Origin: Clostridiales bacterium
GTDB taxonomy: Bacteria > Bacillota > Clostridia > Oscillospirales > Oscillospiraceae
DNA: 44,649 bases
NCBI GenBank assembly: GCA_022787565.1
Contig: JALFVN010000075.1
Span: 1-44,649 of the forward strand
Direction of reading: 5' to 3'
A program made the position numbers and the translations under genes. Below the pieces are notes generated by a model. It saw only the letters and a program-made list of their open reading frames with translations. It had not been told where the DNA came from and did no database searches. This document shows positions 6,545-12,015 of this stretch, one piece after another (the first letter of the stretch is position 1; every line of letters begins with the position of its first letter).

Positions 6545-7297
6545 ATGAGGGAAACGATCCTGAAAAAGCTGAATGAAATTGAAAAGAAGGAGAACGCAAA
6601 GATCCTGTTGGCGGTCGAGTCCGGCAGCCGCGCCTGGGGCTTTGCCTCCCCCGACAGCGACTACGACGTTCGTTTTATCTATGTGCGGCCCAAGGAGGAT
6701 TATCTTCGTCTGGAAAAGACCAGGGACGTGATCGAGCTGCCCATCGAAGGCGAACTGGATATCAATGGCTGGGATCTGGATAAAACCCTGCGCCTTCTCC
6801 GCGCATCAAATCCAACCCTGTTCGAGTGGTTCTCTTCGCCAATCGTGTACCGGGAAACCGCATTTGCGCAGGAGTTCCGCAGTATCATGCAGCGGTACTT
6901 CTCCTCTAAGCGCGGACTGAGCCACTATCTCAGCATGGCCAGCAGCAACTATCGCGAGTATCTGAAAGGCGATACGGTAAAGGCCAAAAAGTACTTTTAT
7001 GTGCTGCGTCCGGTCCTGGCCTGCCGGTGGATCCTGGATAAGGGGACGCCTCCACCCATGCTGTTTTCGGAGCTGATGGATGCGGAGCGCGACGCTGCCA
7101 TTCTGCCGGATGTGAACAGGCTGCTCGATTTGAAGATGAATGCCCCAGAGATCAAAACGATCCCCAAAATCGAAAGCATCAACCATTACCTCGACAGCAG
7201 CATGGAAGAAGTACGATCCCGTATCGTTCAGCTGCCGGAAGACGCAAGTCATGGGTGGGAGGAATTAGATCAACTCTTCCTCTCACAGCTTGAGTAA
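6545..7297 (+). CDS. RlaP-like nucleotidyltransferase (DNA polymerase beta superfamily)
   Basis: This 250-residue protein carries the pol-beta nucleotidyltransferase signature G27-S28-R29-A-W-G-F followed by D37-S-D39-Y-D41, the metal-binding acid pair, and then Y-F-Y-V-L-R-P-x-L-A-C-R-W with a P-P-M-L-F helix. This is the pattern of Pfam family RlaP, named for its association with RNA-repair ligases. Its proposed job is adding nucleotides to cut RNA ends before sealing; the exact reaction is not known to me. GGAGGAGG lies 8 bases before ATG 6545. It closes the rtcB cluster and is followed by an XRE regulator and tRNA genes. All expected motifs are present and the length is normal. Confidence 0.88.
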   Translation: MRETILKKLNEIEKKENAKILLAVESGSRAWGFASPDSDYDVRFIYVRPKEDYLRLEKTRDVIELPIEGELDINGWDLDKTLRLLRASNPTLFEWFSSPIVYRETAFAQEFRSIMQRYFSSKRGLSHYLSMASSNYREYLKGDTVKAKKYFYVLRPVLACRWILDKGTPPPMLFSELMDAERDAAILPDVNRLLDLKMNAPEIKTIPKIESINHYLDSSMEEVRSRIVQLPEDASHGWEELDQLFLSQLE

Positions 7298-7393
7298 GGA
7301 AAACCATTTTATACTACGGGTTTCTTTACTTCAGGGAAAACAAATGCTATTATAATACCAGAAAACAGGGCAATGCCCGGAAAGGAAAAAGAA

Positions 7394-7531
7394 ATGATCC
7401 TCAGACAATTCTCCGTTTTATTCAAATCCGAATATAAGGATCTTTCGCTGTGCAGCTTTAATCACGAGCAGCACGCTCCTTTGGCACGCCCATATAAGAT
7501 GGAGAACCGAACTGTGAAACGACAGCCGTAA
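7394..7531 (+). CDS. Possible 45-residue small protein
   Basis: ATG 7394 follows AAAGGAAAAAGAA, a fair ribosome site, and a TATAAT box at 7351-7356 lies 37 bases upstream. A -35 match (TTTACT, 7325-7330) is 20 bases away, longer than ideal. The peptide is basic at its end and has no membrane segment. It fills the gap between rlaP and the XRE gene and is followed by a terminator at 7555. It may equally be an untranslated stretch. I do not recognise it. Confidence 0.35.
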   Translation: MILRQFSVLFKSEYKDLSLCSFNHEQHAPLARPYKMENRTVKRQP

Positions 7532-7554
7532 TAGGCTTATCAGGTACTTTCACC

Positions 7555-7589
7555 GGCCGCTTGTCTTGTATGAGGCAAGCGGCCTTTTT
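7555..7589 (+). terminator. Intrinsic terminator before the XRE gene
   Basis: GGCCGCTTG (7555-7563) pairs perfectly with CAAGCGGCC (7576-7584), followed by TTTTT. Confidence 0.85.
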
Positions 7590-7648
7590 GTATTGAGAAT
7601 CAAGTTTGTGGTAAAGGCCAGTATGGCCGGAACAGGAGAGTAAATGAA

Positions 7649-7903
7649 ATGAATCGAATACCGGTCATCGATATGACCGCAACCGGAATCAACATCACCC
7701 GTATGCGTGAGAATGCGGGATTGACGGTAAAGGACGTGCAGGACGTTTTTGGTTTCTCCACGCCCCAGGCCATTTACAAGTGGCAGCGTGGAGCGGCTCT
7801 GCCGACTGTGGACAACCTGGTTGTCCTCGCCGCAATTTTCGGTGTAAAGATCGATGACATCTTGATTTTTCAGGACTGCGGAGTGATCCAGATCTCCGCA
7901 TGA
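7649..7903 (+). CDS. Small XRE-family helix-turn-helix regulator
   Basis: The 84-residue protein is almost entirely one XRE domain: an N-terminal T-G-I-N-I-T-R-M-R start, helix L-T-V-K-D-V-Q-D-V-F-G-F, recognition helix T-P-Q-A-I-Y-K-W-Q-R-G, and the closing L-P-T-V-D-N-L-V-V-L-A segment. AGGAG lies 10 bases upstream of ATG 7649. It has its own short unit after a terminator and ends 32 bases before the first tRNA, so it may be co-transcribed with the tRNA array and could control it. A hairpin (7911-7932, CCAGCCC/GGGCTGG) lies between them without a T-run. Its operator is not obvious. Confidence 0.8.
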   Translation: MNRIPVIDMTATGINITRMRENAGLTVKDVQDVFGFSTPQAIYKWQRGAALPTVDNLVVLAAIFGVKIDDILIFQDCGVIQISA

Positions 7904-7935
7904 CTATAAACCAGCCCAAATGTTCGGGCTGGCGT

Positions 7936-8012
7936 GGTCCCTTCGACTAACTGGTTAGGTCGCCGCTCTTTCAAGGCGGTAATGCTCGGTTCAAATCCGG
8001 CAGGGATCACCA
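7936..8012 (+). tRNA. tRNA-Glu (anticodon TTC)
   Basis: The acceptor GGTCCCT/AGGGATC pairs with one G-T, the anticodon stem is CCGCT/GGCGG with loop CTTTCAA, and CCA is encoded at 8010-8012. First of eleven tightly packed tRNA genes. The outer T-stem pair is mismatched. Confidence 0.88.
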
Positions 8013-8015
8013 TAT

Positions 8016-8089
8016 ACCGGATTGGTGTAACGGCAGCACGCCTGACTCTGACTCAGGAAGTCGTGGTTCAAATCCATGATCCGGTGCCA
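8016..8089 (+). tRNA. tRNA-Gln (anticodon CTG)
   Basis: The acceptor ACCGGAT/ATCCGGT is perfect. The anticodon stem CCTGA/TCAGG has loop CTCTGAC, and CCA is encoded. It reads only CAG; no TTG companion is present in the array. Confidence 0.88.
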
Positions 8090-8095
8090 TGATAC

Positions 8096-8172
8096 AGCCC
8101 CGTAGTGCAGATGGCTAACACGCCTGACTGTCTATCAGGAGATCGCGGGTTCGAGCCCCGTCGGGGTTGCCA
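8096..8172 (+). tRNA. tRNA-Asp (anticodon GTC)
   Basis: The acceptor AGCCCCG/CGGGGTT pairs with one G-T, the anticodon loop is CTGTCTA on a CCTGA/TCAGG stem, and CCA is encoded. GTC anticodons normally carry queuosine, a mark used by some anticodon nucleases. Confidence 0.88.
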
Positions 8173-8175
8173 TAC

Positions 8176-8252
8176 GGCCCCTTAGTCTAATCGGCCAGGA
8201 CGCAGGACTCTCAATCCTGAAATGCCGGGTTCAAGTCCCGCAGGGGTCACCA
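8176..8252 (+). tRNA. tRNA-Glu (anticodon CTC)
   Basis: The acceptor GGCCCCT/AGGGGTC holds, the anticodon stem CAGGA/TCCTG has loop CTCTCAA, and CCA is encoded. Second Glu isoacceptor of the array, reading GAG. The outer T-stem pair is mismatched. Confidence 0.87.
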
Positions 8253-8256
8253 CTAT

Positions 8257-8341
8257 GCCTGCCTGGTGGAATTGGGATACACGTCCGGCTTAAGACCGGG
8301 CGCCGCAAGGATTGGGGGTTCGACTCCCGCTCTGTGCACCA
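8257..8341 (+). tRNA. tRNA-Leu (anticodon TAA), degenerate acceptor
   Basis: The anticodon stem TCCGG/CCGGG with loop CTTAAGA, the leucine-type D arm TGGTGGAATTGG and an extended variable region identify it, and CCA is encoded. The acceptor strands GCCTGCC and TCTGTGC pair at only the first two positions plus G-T pairs, and the T stem has a mismatch, so function is doubtful. Confidence 0.7.
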
Positions 8342-8346
8342 CATAT

Positions 8347-8422
8347 ACGTTCTTAGCTCAGTTGGTAGAGCAGCGGTCTTTTAAACCGCAGGTCGCGGGT
8401 TCGAGCCCCGCAGGGCGTACCA
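8347..8422 (+). tRNA. tRNA-Lys (anticodon TTT)
   Basis: The acceptor ACGTTCT/AGGGCGT pairs with two G-T pairs. The anticodon stem GCGGT/ACCGC carries loop CTTTTAA, and CCA is encoded. Lys tRNA is the classic target of PrrC-type anticodon nucleases. Confidence 0.9.
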
Positions 8423-8425
8423 TAC

Positions 8426-8501
8426 GCGTTCTTAGCTCAGTCGGTAGAGCAGCGGATTCTTAATCCGAAGGTCGCGGGTTCGATCCCCTCAAGGCGCACC
8501 A
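8426..8501 (+). tRNA. tRNA-Lys (anticodon CTT)
   Basis: The acceptor GCGTTCT/AAGGCGC has one C-A mismatch, the anticodon loop is TTCTTAA, and CCA is encoded. It resembles the preceding Lys gene over much of its length, so it probably arose by duplication. Confidence 0.87.
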
Positions 8502-8504
8502 TAT

Positions 8505-8592
8505 GCACGAATGGCGGAACTGGAATACGCGCCAGACTAAGGATCTGGTGCCCGCTATGGGCTTGTGAGTTCGGCTCTCACTTCGTGCACCA
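8505..8592 (+). tRNA. tRNA-Leu (anticodon AAG)
   Basis: The acceptor GCACGAA/TTCGTGC is perfect. The anticodon stem CCAGA/TCTGG has loop CTAAGGA, a long variable arm with a GCCC/GGGC stem is present, and CCA is encoded. A34 in a Leu tRNA is uncommon in bacteria. The T loop TTCGGCT has G where A58 is nearly universal. Confidence 0.85.
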
Positions 8593-8598
8593 TTCATA

Positions 8599-8675
8599 GT
8601 GTGAGTAGCTCAGATGGTTAGAGCGTCGGTTTGTGGCACCGAATGTCGGCGGTTCGAATCCGCTCTCACACCCCA
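8599..8675 (+). tRNA. tRNA-His (anticodon GTG)
   Basis: The acceptor GTGTGAG/CTCACAC is perfect, the anticodon loop is TTGTGGC, the discriminator is C as in His tRNAs, and CCA is encoded. The base before the acceptor is A, so the usual encoded G-1 needed by HisRS is absent. Confidence 0.87.
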
Positions 8676-8678
8676 TAC

Positions 8679-8754
8679 GGGCTCTTAGCTCAGTTGGTAG
8701 AGCGGCAGACTGAAGATCTGCGCGTCCCAGGTTCGATTCCTGGAGAGCCCACCA
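8679..8754 (+). tRNA. tRNA-Phe (anticodon GAA)
   Basis: The acceptor GGGCTCT/AGAGCCC is perfect, the anticodon stem GCAGA/TCTGC has loop CTGAAGA, and CCA is encoded. Confidence 0.9.
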
Positions 8755-8759
8755 AATAC

Positions 8760-8847
8760 GGGAGAATGCCTGAGTCTGGTCAATAGGAGCGGTCCGTAAA
8801 ACCGTCGGTTTCGGCCTGCGTTGGTTCAAATCCAACTTCTCCCACCA
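8760..8847 (+). tRNA. tRNA-Tyr (anticodon GTA)
   Basis: The acceptor GGGAGAA/TTCTCCC is perfect, the anticodon loop is CCGTAAA, the long variable arm is typical of Tyr, and CCA is encoded. Last gene of the array; a terminator follows. Confidence 0.9.
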
Positions 8848-8854
8848 TTTTTCT

Positions 8855-8895
8855 CCAAAGAAGCGGCCATCCATGCATGGGCGCTTCTTTGGTTT
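8855..8895 (+). terminator. Terminator of the tRNA array
   Basis: CCAAAGAAGCG (8855-8865) pairs perfectly with 8882-8892, followed by TTT and T/A-rich sequence. Confidence 0.75.
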
Positions 8896-8943
8896 CAATA
8901 TTAGGGACTGGTGTAACGACCTCTTTCGTGATATAATGACTGT

Positions 8944-9309
8944 GAAAGCAAAACTCTTTACAGCTTTCAGACCGTCAGACTCTTCCGTTTTCACATCGGT
9001 GTAGCGCACACGCTATTTGTCATCTATCGTGATATATCTTTCACTGTGGTACATCTTGGAGAAGTTTTCGTTCACGCGATTTTGAAGCTGGGTACGGACC
9101 GTGGCTTCTTTTTGCTGATATGTTTCGTTGATCCAATCATAAACCGCTTCAGAATACGCAATTAACCGAGCGATTCTCTGATTCTTTTTACTGCTCTTTG
9201 CGAACTTCTCAATAGTGGCCTCGCAGTTTCTTATGTTTCCTTTACACCGACCGATATGCTGGACTGCAAGTTCGAAATCCGCCTTAGCTTCTTTGTACTT
9301 AGTTGCTGC
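8944..9309 (-). pseudogene. Remnant of an SMC/DndD-like AAA ATPase C-terminal part
   Basis: Read on the minus strand this frame gives a coiled-coil-like stretch (E-A-K-A-D-F-E-L-A-V, I-E-K-F-A-K-S-S-K-K) and then the pattern seen near the C-terminus of SMC-like ATPases of the DndD kind: V-N-E-N-F-S-K-M-Y-H, I-T-I-D-D-K-stop-R-V-R-Y, then L-K-A-V-K-S-F-A-F. A TAG at 9013-9015 replaces what is usually Tyr, and the frame loses similarity after S-F-A-F at 8944. The N-terminal Walker A part is missing. It is a decayed piece of a likely defence gene, joined directly to a helicase remnant. Confidence 0.55.
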
Positions 9310-9314
9310 ATTTT

Positions 9315-9412
9315 TTCTTTAGGATTCGTCGTGCTCGCTAGGATAAATGCAGTTTTAATGCTGGGGATATTAACACCTTCGTCCAGACATTTAATTGCAG
9401 CTATCGCTTGAT
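9315..9412 (-). pseudogene. Remnant of a DEAD/DEAH helicase C-terminal domain
   Basis: About 32 codons on the minus strand read Q-A-I-A-A-I-K-C-L-D-E-G-V-N-I-P and then A-F-I-L-A-S-T-T-N-P-K-E. This is helicase motif V and the approach to motif VI of superfamily 2 helicases often found in defence systems. Motif VI itself (Q-R-x-G-R) is lost, and the frame runs into the SMC-like remnant. The piece stops where the terminase remnant begins, so two rearrangements meet here. Confidence 0.6.
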
Positions 9413-9737
9413 AAGGGTCGGCTTCGGCAAATCGATGGGCTTTACCGTTGTTCCTTTTGGACAGGGCTTCAAAGATATGTCGCCCCCGTCAAAGGAATTG
9501 ATGAAGCTTACTCTCGAACAACGGATCGCCCACGGCGGGCACCCGGTGCTCCATTGGATGATGGATAACATTTTCATTCGCTCGGACCCCGCGGGGAATA
9601 TAAAGCCAGACAAGGAAAAAAGTACGGAAAAGATAGATGGTGCCGTGGCCACGATCACGGCTCTTGATAGGGCCATCCGCTGTGGTAACGACACCAGTGA
9701 GTCAGTCTACGATACACGTGGGCTGCTTTTTATTTAA
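9408..9737 (+). pseudogene. Phage terminase large subunit, C-terminal remnant
   Basis: The frame gives the well-known C-terminal end of phage TerL: V-P-F-G-Q-G-F-K-D-M-S-P-P, H-G-G-H-P-V-L-H-W-M, D-P-A-G-N-I-K-P-D-K and K-I-D-G-A-V-A. This is the nuclease-proximal part of the packaging motor. Only about the last 105 residues remain; full TerL proteins are around 500-600 residues. The apparent start (TTG 9408) is inside foreign sequence. It ends at TAA 9735-9737, overlapping the end of the convergent ORF. It marks a deleted prophage at the right side of the island. Confidence 0.75.
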
Positions 9738-10075
9738 GCCGCATTAACGATGTACTGCTGGAGTACAGGCCAGAGCGTGATGAAAGTCTGTAGGAAGGTC
9801 CCACCGATTGAGACGGCCTTTTCAACCTTATCCAGTATGTTCTTCTGTTCTTTTTCGCTCAGCTCAGTCATGAACCTATTCCCAGCAGGCTGAATTTCAA
9901 GATAAGCTACGCCACTTTCTGTGGGGATAACGCGGATAAAGCCCGCCTCGACCAGGGTGTTCAGCTGCCTCTCAAAGCAGCCTTCGGGGAGCTTGGGGTA
10001 CATAGAAGGCAAGACGGAGCGGCATTCAGAAGCCGCGCTAAGCAATTGCAACCATAATGTTTGGATTCTCGACAC
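9734..10075 (-). CDS. Hypothetical protein or C-terminal half of a broken gene
   Basis: A 113-residue frame starting at a GTG, with no good ribosome site and no family I recognise. It contains a wHTH-like stretch (G-C-F-E-R-Q-L-N-T-L-V-E-A-G-F-I-R-V-I) and a hydrophobic C-terminus. Its frame is open a little upstream of 10075 and abuts the exonuclease-like fragment in another frame. It may therefore be the distal part of the same damaged gene. It converges with the terminase remnant. Confidence 0.35.
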   Translation of the reverse strand: MSRIQTLWLQLLSAASECRSVLPSMYPKLPEGCFERQLNTLVEAGFIRVIPTESGVAYLEIQPAGNRFMTELSEKEQKNILDKVEKAVSIGGTFLQTFITLWPVLQQYIVNAA

Positions 10076-10104
10076 ACGCTTATCTGCGTCGAACGGACAT
10101 GGCG

Positions 10105-10335
10105 TGCTCTCGTGAATGCAATGCAGTCCTTTTCGGAGAATGCCGCCCTGTACAAGTCCGTGCTGATACCGCCGAATGCCATATGGTCCGGCTCCTTAAA
10201 GCACTCTGCGCCGGGTTTTACGAAGATTTCCATGCTGGAAACAACATTCCAGCTTTCATCCGTTCTAACCACGGAAAGCTGTGTTAAGAACTTTTCGTTT
10301 TTCTCTATCCACTCTAAATCGAGCAGCACGATCAC
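10105..10335 (-). pseudogene. N-terminal part of a DEDD exonuclease-like gene, frame broken
   Basis: A GTG start at 10335 has AAGGAG 9 bases upstream. The first residues, M-I-V-L-L-D-L-E-W, carry the D-x-E motif of DnaQ-like exonucleases (D6, E8), followed by L-T-Q-L-S-V-V-R and K-P-G. Protein-like sequence continues to about S-E-K-D-C-I-A-F and then turns into composition typical of a wrong frame. The later exonuclease motifs are missing. Most likely it is a truncated or frameshifted gene. Confidence 0.4.
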
Positions 10336-10434
10336 CTGAGGCACCTCCTTACTCTCTCTGTTGTACCCAGTCTACAGCAGGATGAGTCCATTAAACCGGA
10401 CTTTTGAAGGAGGCGCCTGGTTTCTTGAATAGAA

Positions 10435-10683
10435 TCAGCGCAAAACTCTGCCGCAGATGAAGAAACCGAGGCTGGGAGTAATGGGTCTGGGCTTGAACTC
10501 CGGATTGAAAGAGACCATCACAGGCTGCTTGTGTACAACGCCAGCTCCGTCGGTGAACACATCCGGATCATCCGGCTCCTGCTCATCATAGCGTTTGATA
10601 CAACCTTCGCCGTCATATACCATGACGCCGGCCTCTACGGGCTCCAGTGTAGCGCATTGCTGCGCCCAGGCTATATCATCTAT
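10435..10683 (-). pseudogene. LexA/S24-peptidase-like C-terminal remnant
   Basis: The minus-strand frame reads Q-Q-C-A-T-L-E-P-V-E-A-G-V-M-V-Y-D-G-E-G-C-I-K-R-Y-D, then V-M-V-S-F-N-P-E-F-K-P-R and G-R-V-L-R to a TGA at 10435. This matches the end of the autocleavage domain of LexA/cI-like repressors, including the catalytic Lys in I-K-R. The DNA-binding half and the Ser are missing, and the upstream side runs into the terminator of the CNNM operon. Likely the repressor remnant of the lost prophage. Confidence 0.5.
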
Positions 10684-10729
10684 AAAAAACAGACCCAGGT
10701 CGGAGGTATCACCTCCACCAGCCTGGGTC
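10684..10729 (-). terminator. Terminator of the CNNM gene pair
   Basis: On the minus strand GACCCAGG (10729-10722) pairs with CCTGGGTC (10699-10692), with an inner GGAGGT/ACCTCC hairpin, followed by TGTTTTTTATA. Confidence 0.8.
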
Positions 10730-10752
10730 CGTTTCTGTAATATTTCGTTTAT

Positions 10753-12015
10753 TTATTCTTCTTTCGGCTCGTCGGTTTTGACCAGCACCTTTTCCACCCG
10801 GCGGCCGTCCATCTTCAGCACTGTCACCGTCAGGTTTTCGTAGCGGAAGCTGTCCCCAACTTTGGGGAAGGCGCCGAAGGATTCCACCGTCCAGCCGCCG
10901 ACCGTGCCGCTTTCGGCTTCAAAGCTGTCCTCGTCGATGCCCAGAAGCTCCAGAAAATCGTCGATGACCATGGAGCCGTCCAGCTCGTATTCGCCGGTCT
11001 CCCGGCGGACCACCTCATGCTCCACGGTATCTGTCTCGTCCCAGATTTCGCCCACGATCTGCTCCAGCACATCCTCCATGGTCAGTACGCCCAGGGTGCC
11101 GCCGTATTCGTCGGACACGATGGCCAGATGCTGGCGGTCCCGGCGCATCTGGTTGAGTACCGCAGGCAGCTTCATGGTTTTATACACATAGCAGGGAGGC
11201 ATAAGGAGCTTCCGGATATCGGCCCGGCCGTCGTCGGTCATGGCCTTCAGGAAGTGGTTGAGGTAGAGCACGCCGATGATATTGTCGATACTGTCCTCAT
11301 AGACAGGCAGGCGGGAGAAGGGCGCCTCCTCTATGATGGAGAGGATATCGTCCCAGTCGTCGTCAATATCGATGGCCTGAACGTCCACGCGGGCGGTCAT
11401 GACCTCAAAGGCGGAGATATCCGCAAAGCCGATGGCGGCCTGAAGCAGTTCGGACTGGTCCTCGTCCAGCACGTCCTCGTCTTCGGCGGTCTCGATGATG
11501 GACTGAAGCTCTTCCACAGCTTCCTCCGCGTCATCCCCGTCTTCCCCCTTCATGCCGCGGGTGATCAGGTTGATGACAGACACCACCAGCCAAATGACGG
11601 GTTTGAGAATGATCATCAGGGCCGTGATGATATAGGAATCCTGCACCGCCACGTTGTTGGCACACTTTTTGGCAGTAATTTTGGGGATGGTCTCGCCAAA
11701 GGTAATAATCAGCAGGGTGATGATCACCGTGGAGAGCCAGGTATTGTCATCCCGACCGGTGATCAGGATCACAAACACGGAGCCCAGGGAGGACGCCGCG
11801 ATATTCACCAGGTTGTTGCCGATCAGAATGGCGCTGAGCGCGTCGTCGTAATGCTCAGTGATGCGCACGGCGGCTCCCGCGCGCTTTGAACCCTCGTCCC
11901 GGAGTCTTTCAAGGCGCATAGGGTTGCAGGAGGAATAGGACATCTCCGCTGCGGAAAAAAAGGCCGACAGGCAGACGCATACGATGATACCCACGATCAC
12001 AAGATAAAGATTCAC
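10753..12015 (-). CDS. CNNM/CorC-HlyC family membrane protein, distal copy
   Basis: A 420-residue protein with an N-terminal CNNM (DUF21) membrane domain of about four helices (residues 1-150, starting I-V-C-V-C-L-S-A-F-F-S-A-A-E-M-S and with F-G-E-T-I-P-K-I). A CBS pair (about 205-325, containing S-R-L-P-V-Y-E and G-V-L-T-M-E-D-V-L-E-Q-I-V-G-E-I) and a CorC/HlyC transporter-associated domain (about 340-415) follow. The family moves or senses divalent cations such as Mg2+ at the inner membrane, with CBS domains binding adenine nucleotides. It overlaps the upstream paralogue by 4 bases. The start of the pair being co-translated suggests a heterodimer. Confidence 0.92.
   Translation of the reverse strand: MNLYLVIVGIIVCVCLSAFFSAAEMSYSSCNPMRLERLRDEGSKRAGAAVRITEHYDDALSAILIGNNLVNIAASSLGSVFVILITGRDDNTWLSTVIITLLIITFGETIPKITAKKCANNVAVQDSYIITALMIILKPVIWLVVSVINLITRGMKGEDGDDAEEAVEELQSIIETAEDEDVLDEDQSELLQAAIGFADISAFEVMTARVDVQAIDIDDDWDDILSIIEEAPFSRLPVYEDSIDNIIGVLYLNHFLKAMTDDGRADIRKLLMPPCYVYKTMKLPAVLNQMRRDRQHLAIVSDEYGGTLGVLTMEDVLEQIVGEIWDETDTVEHEVVRRETGEYELDGSMVIDDFLELLGIDEDSFEAESGTVGGWTVESFGAFPKVGDSFRYENLTVTVLKMDGRRVEKVLVKTDEPKEE

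Noticed and set aside
7936-8847. tRNA array taken as a CRISPR or direct-repeat array
   Set aside because: The period of about 80 bases and shared GGTTCRA-type segments come from the tRNA T arms; the units fold as different tRNAs.
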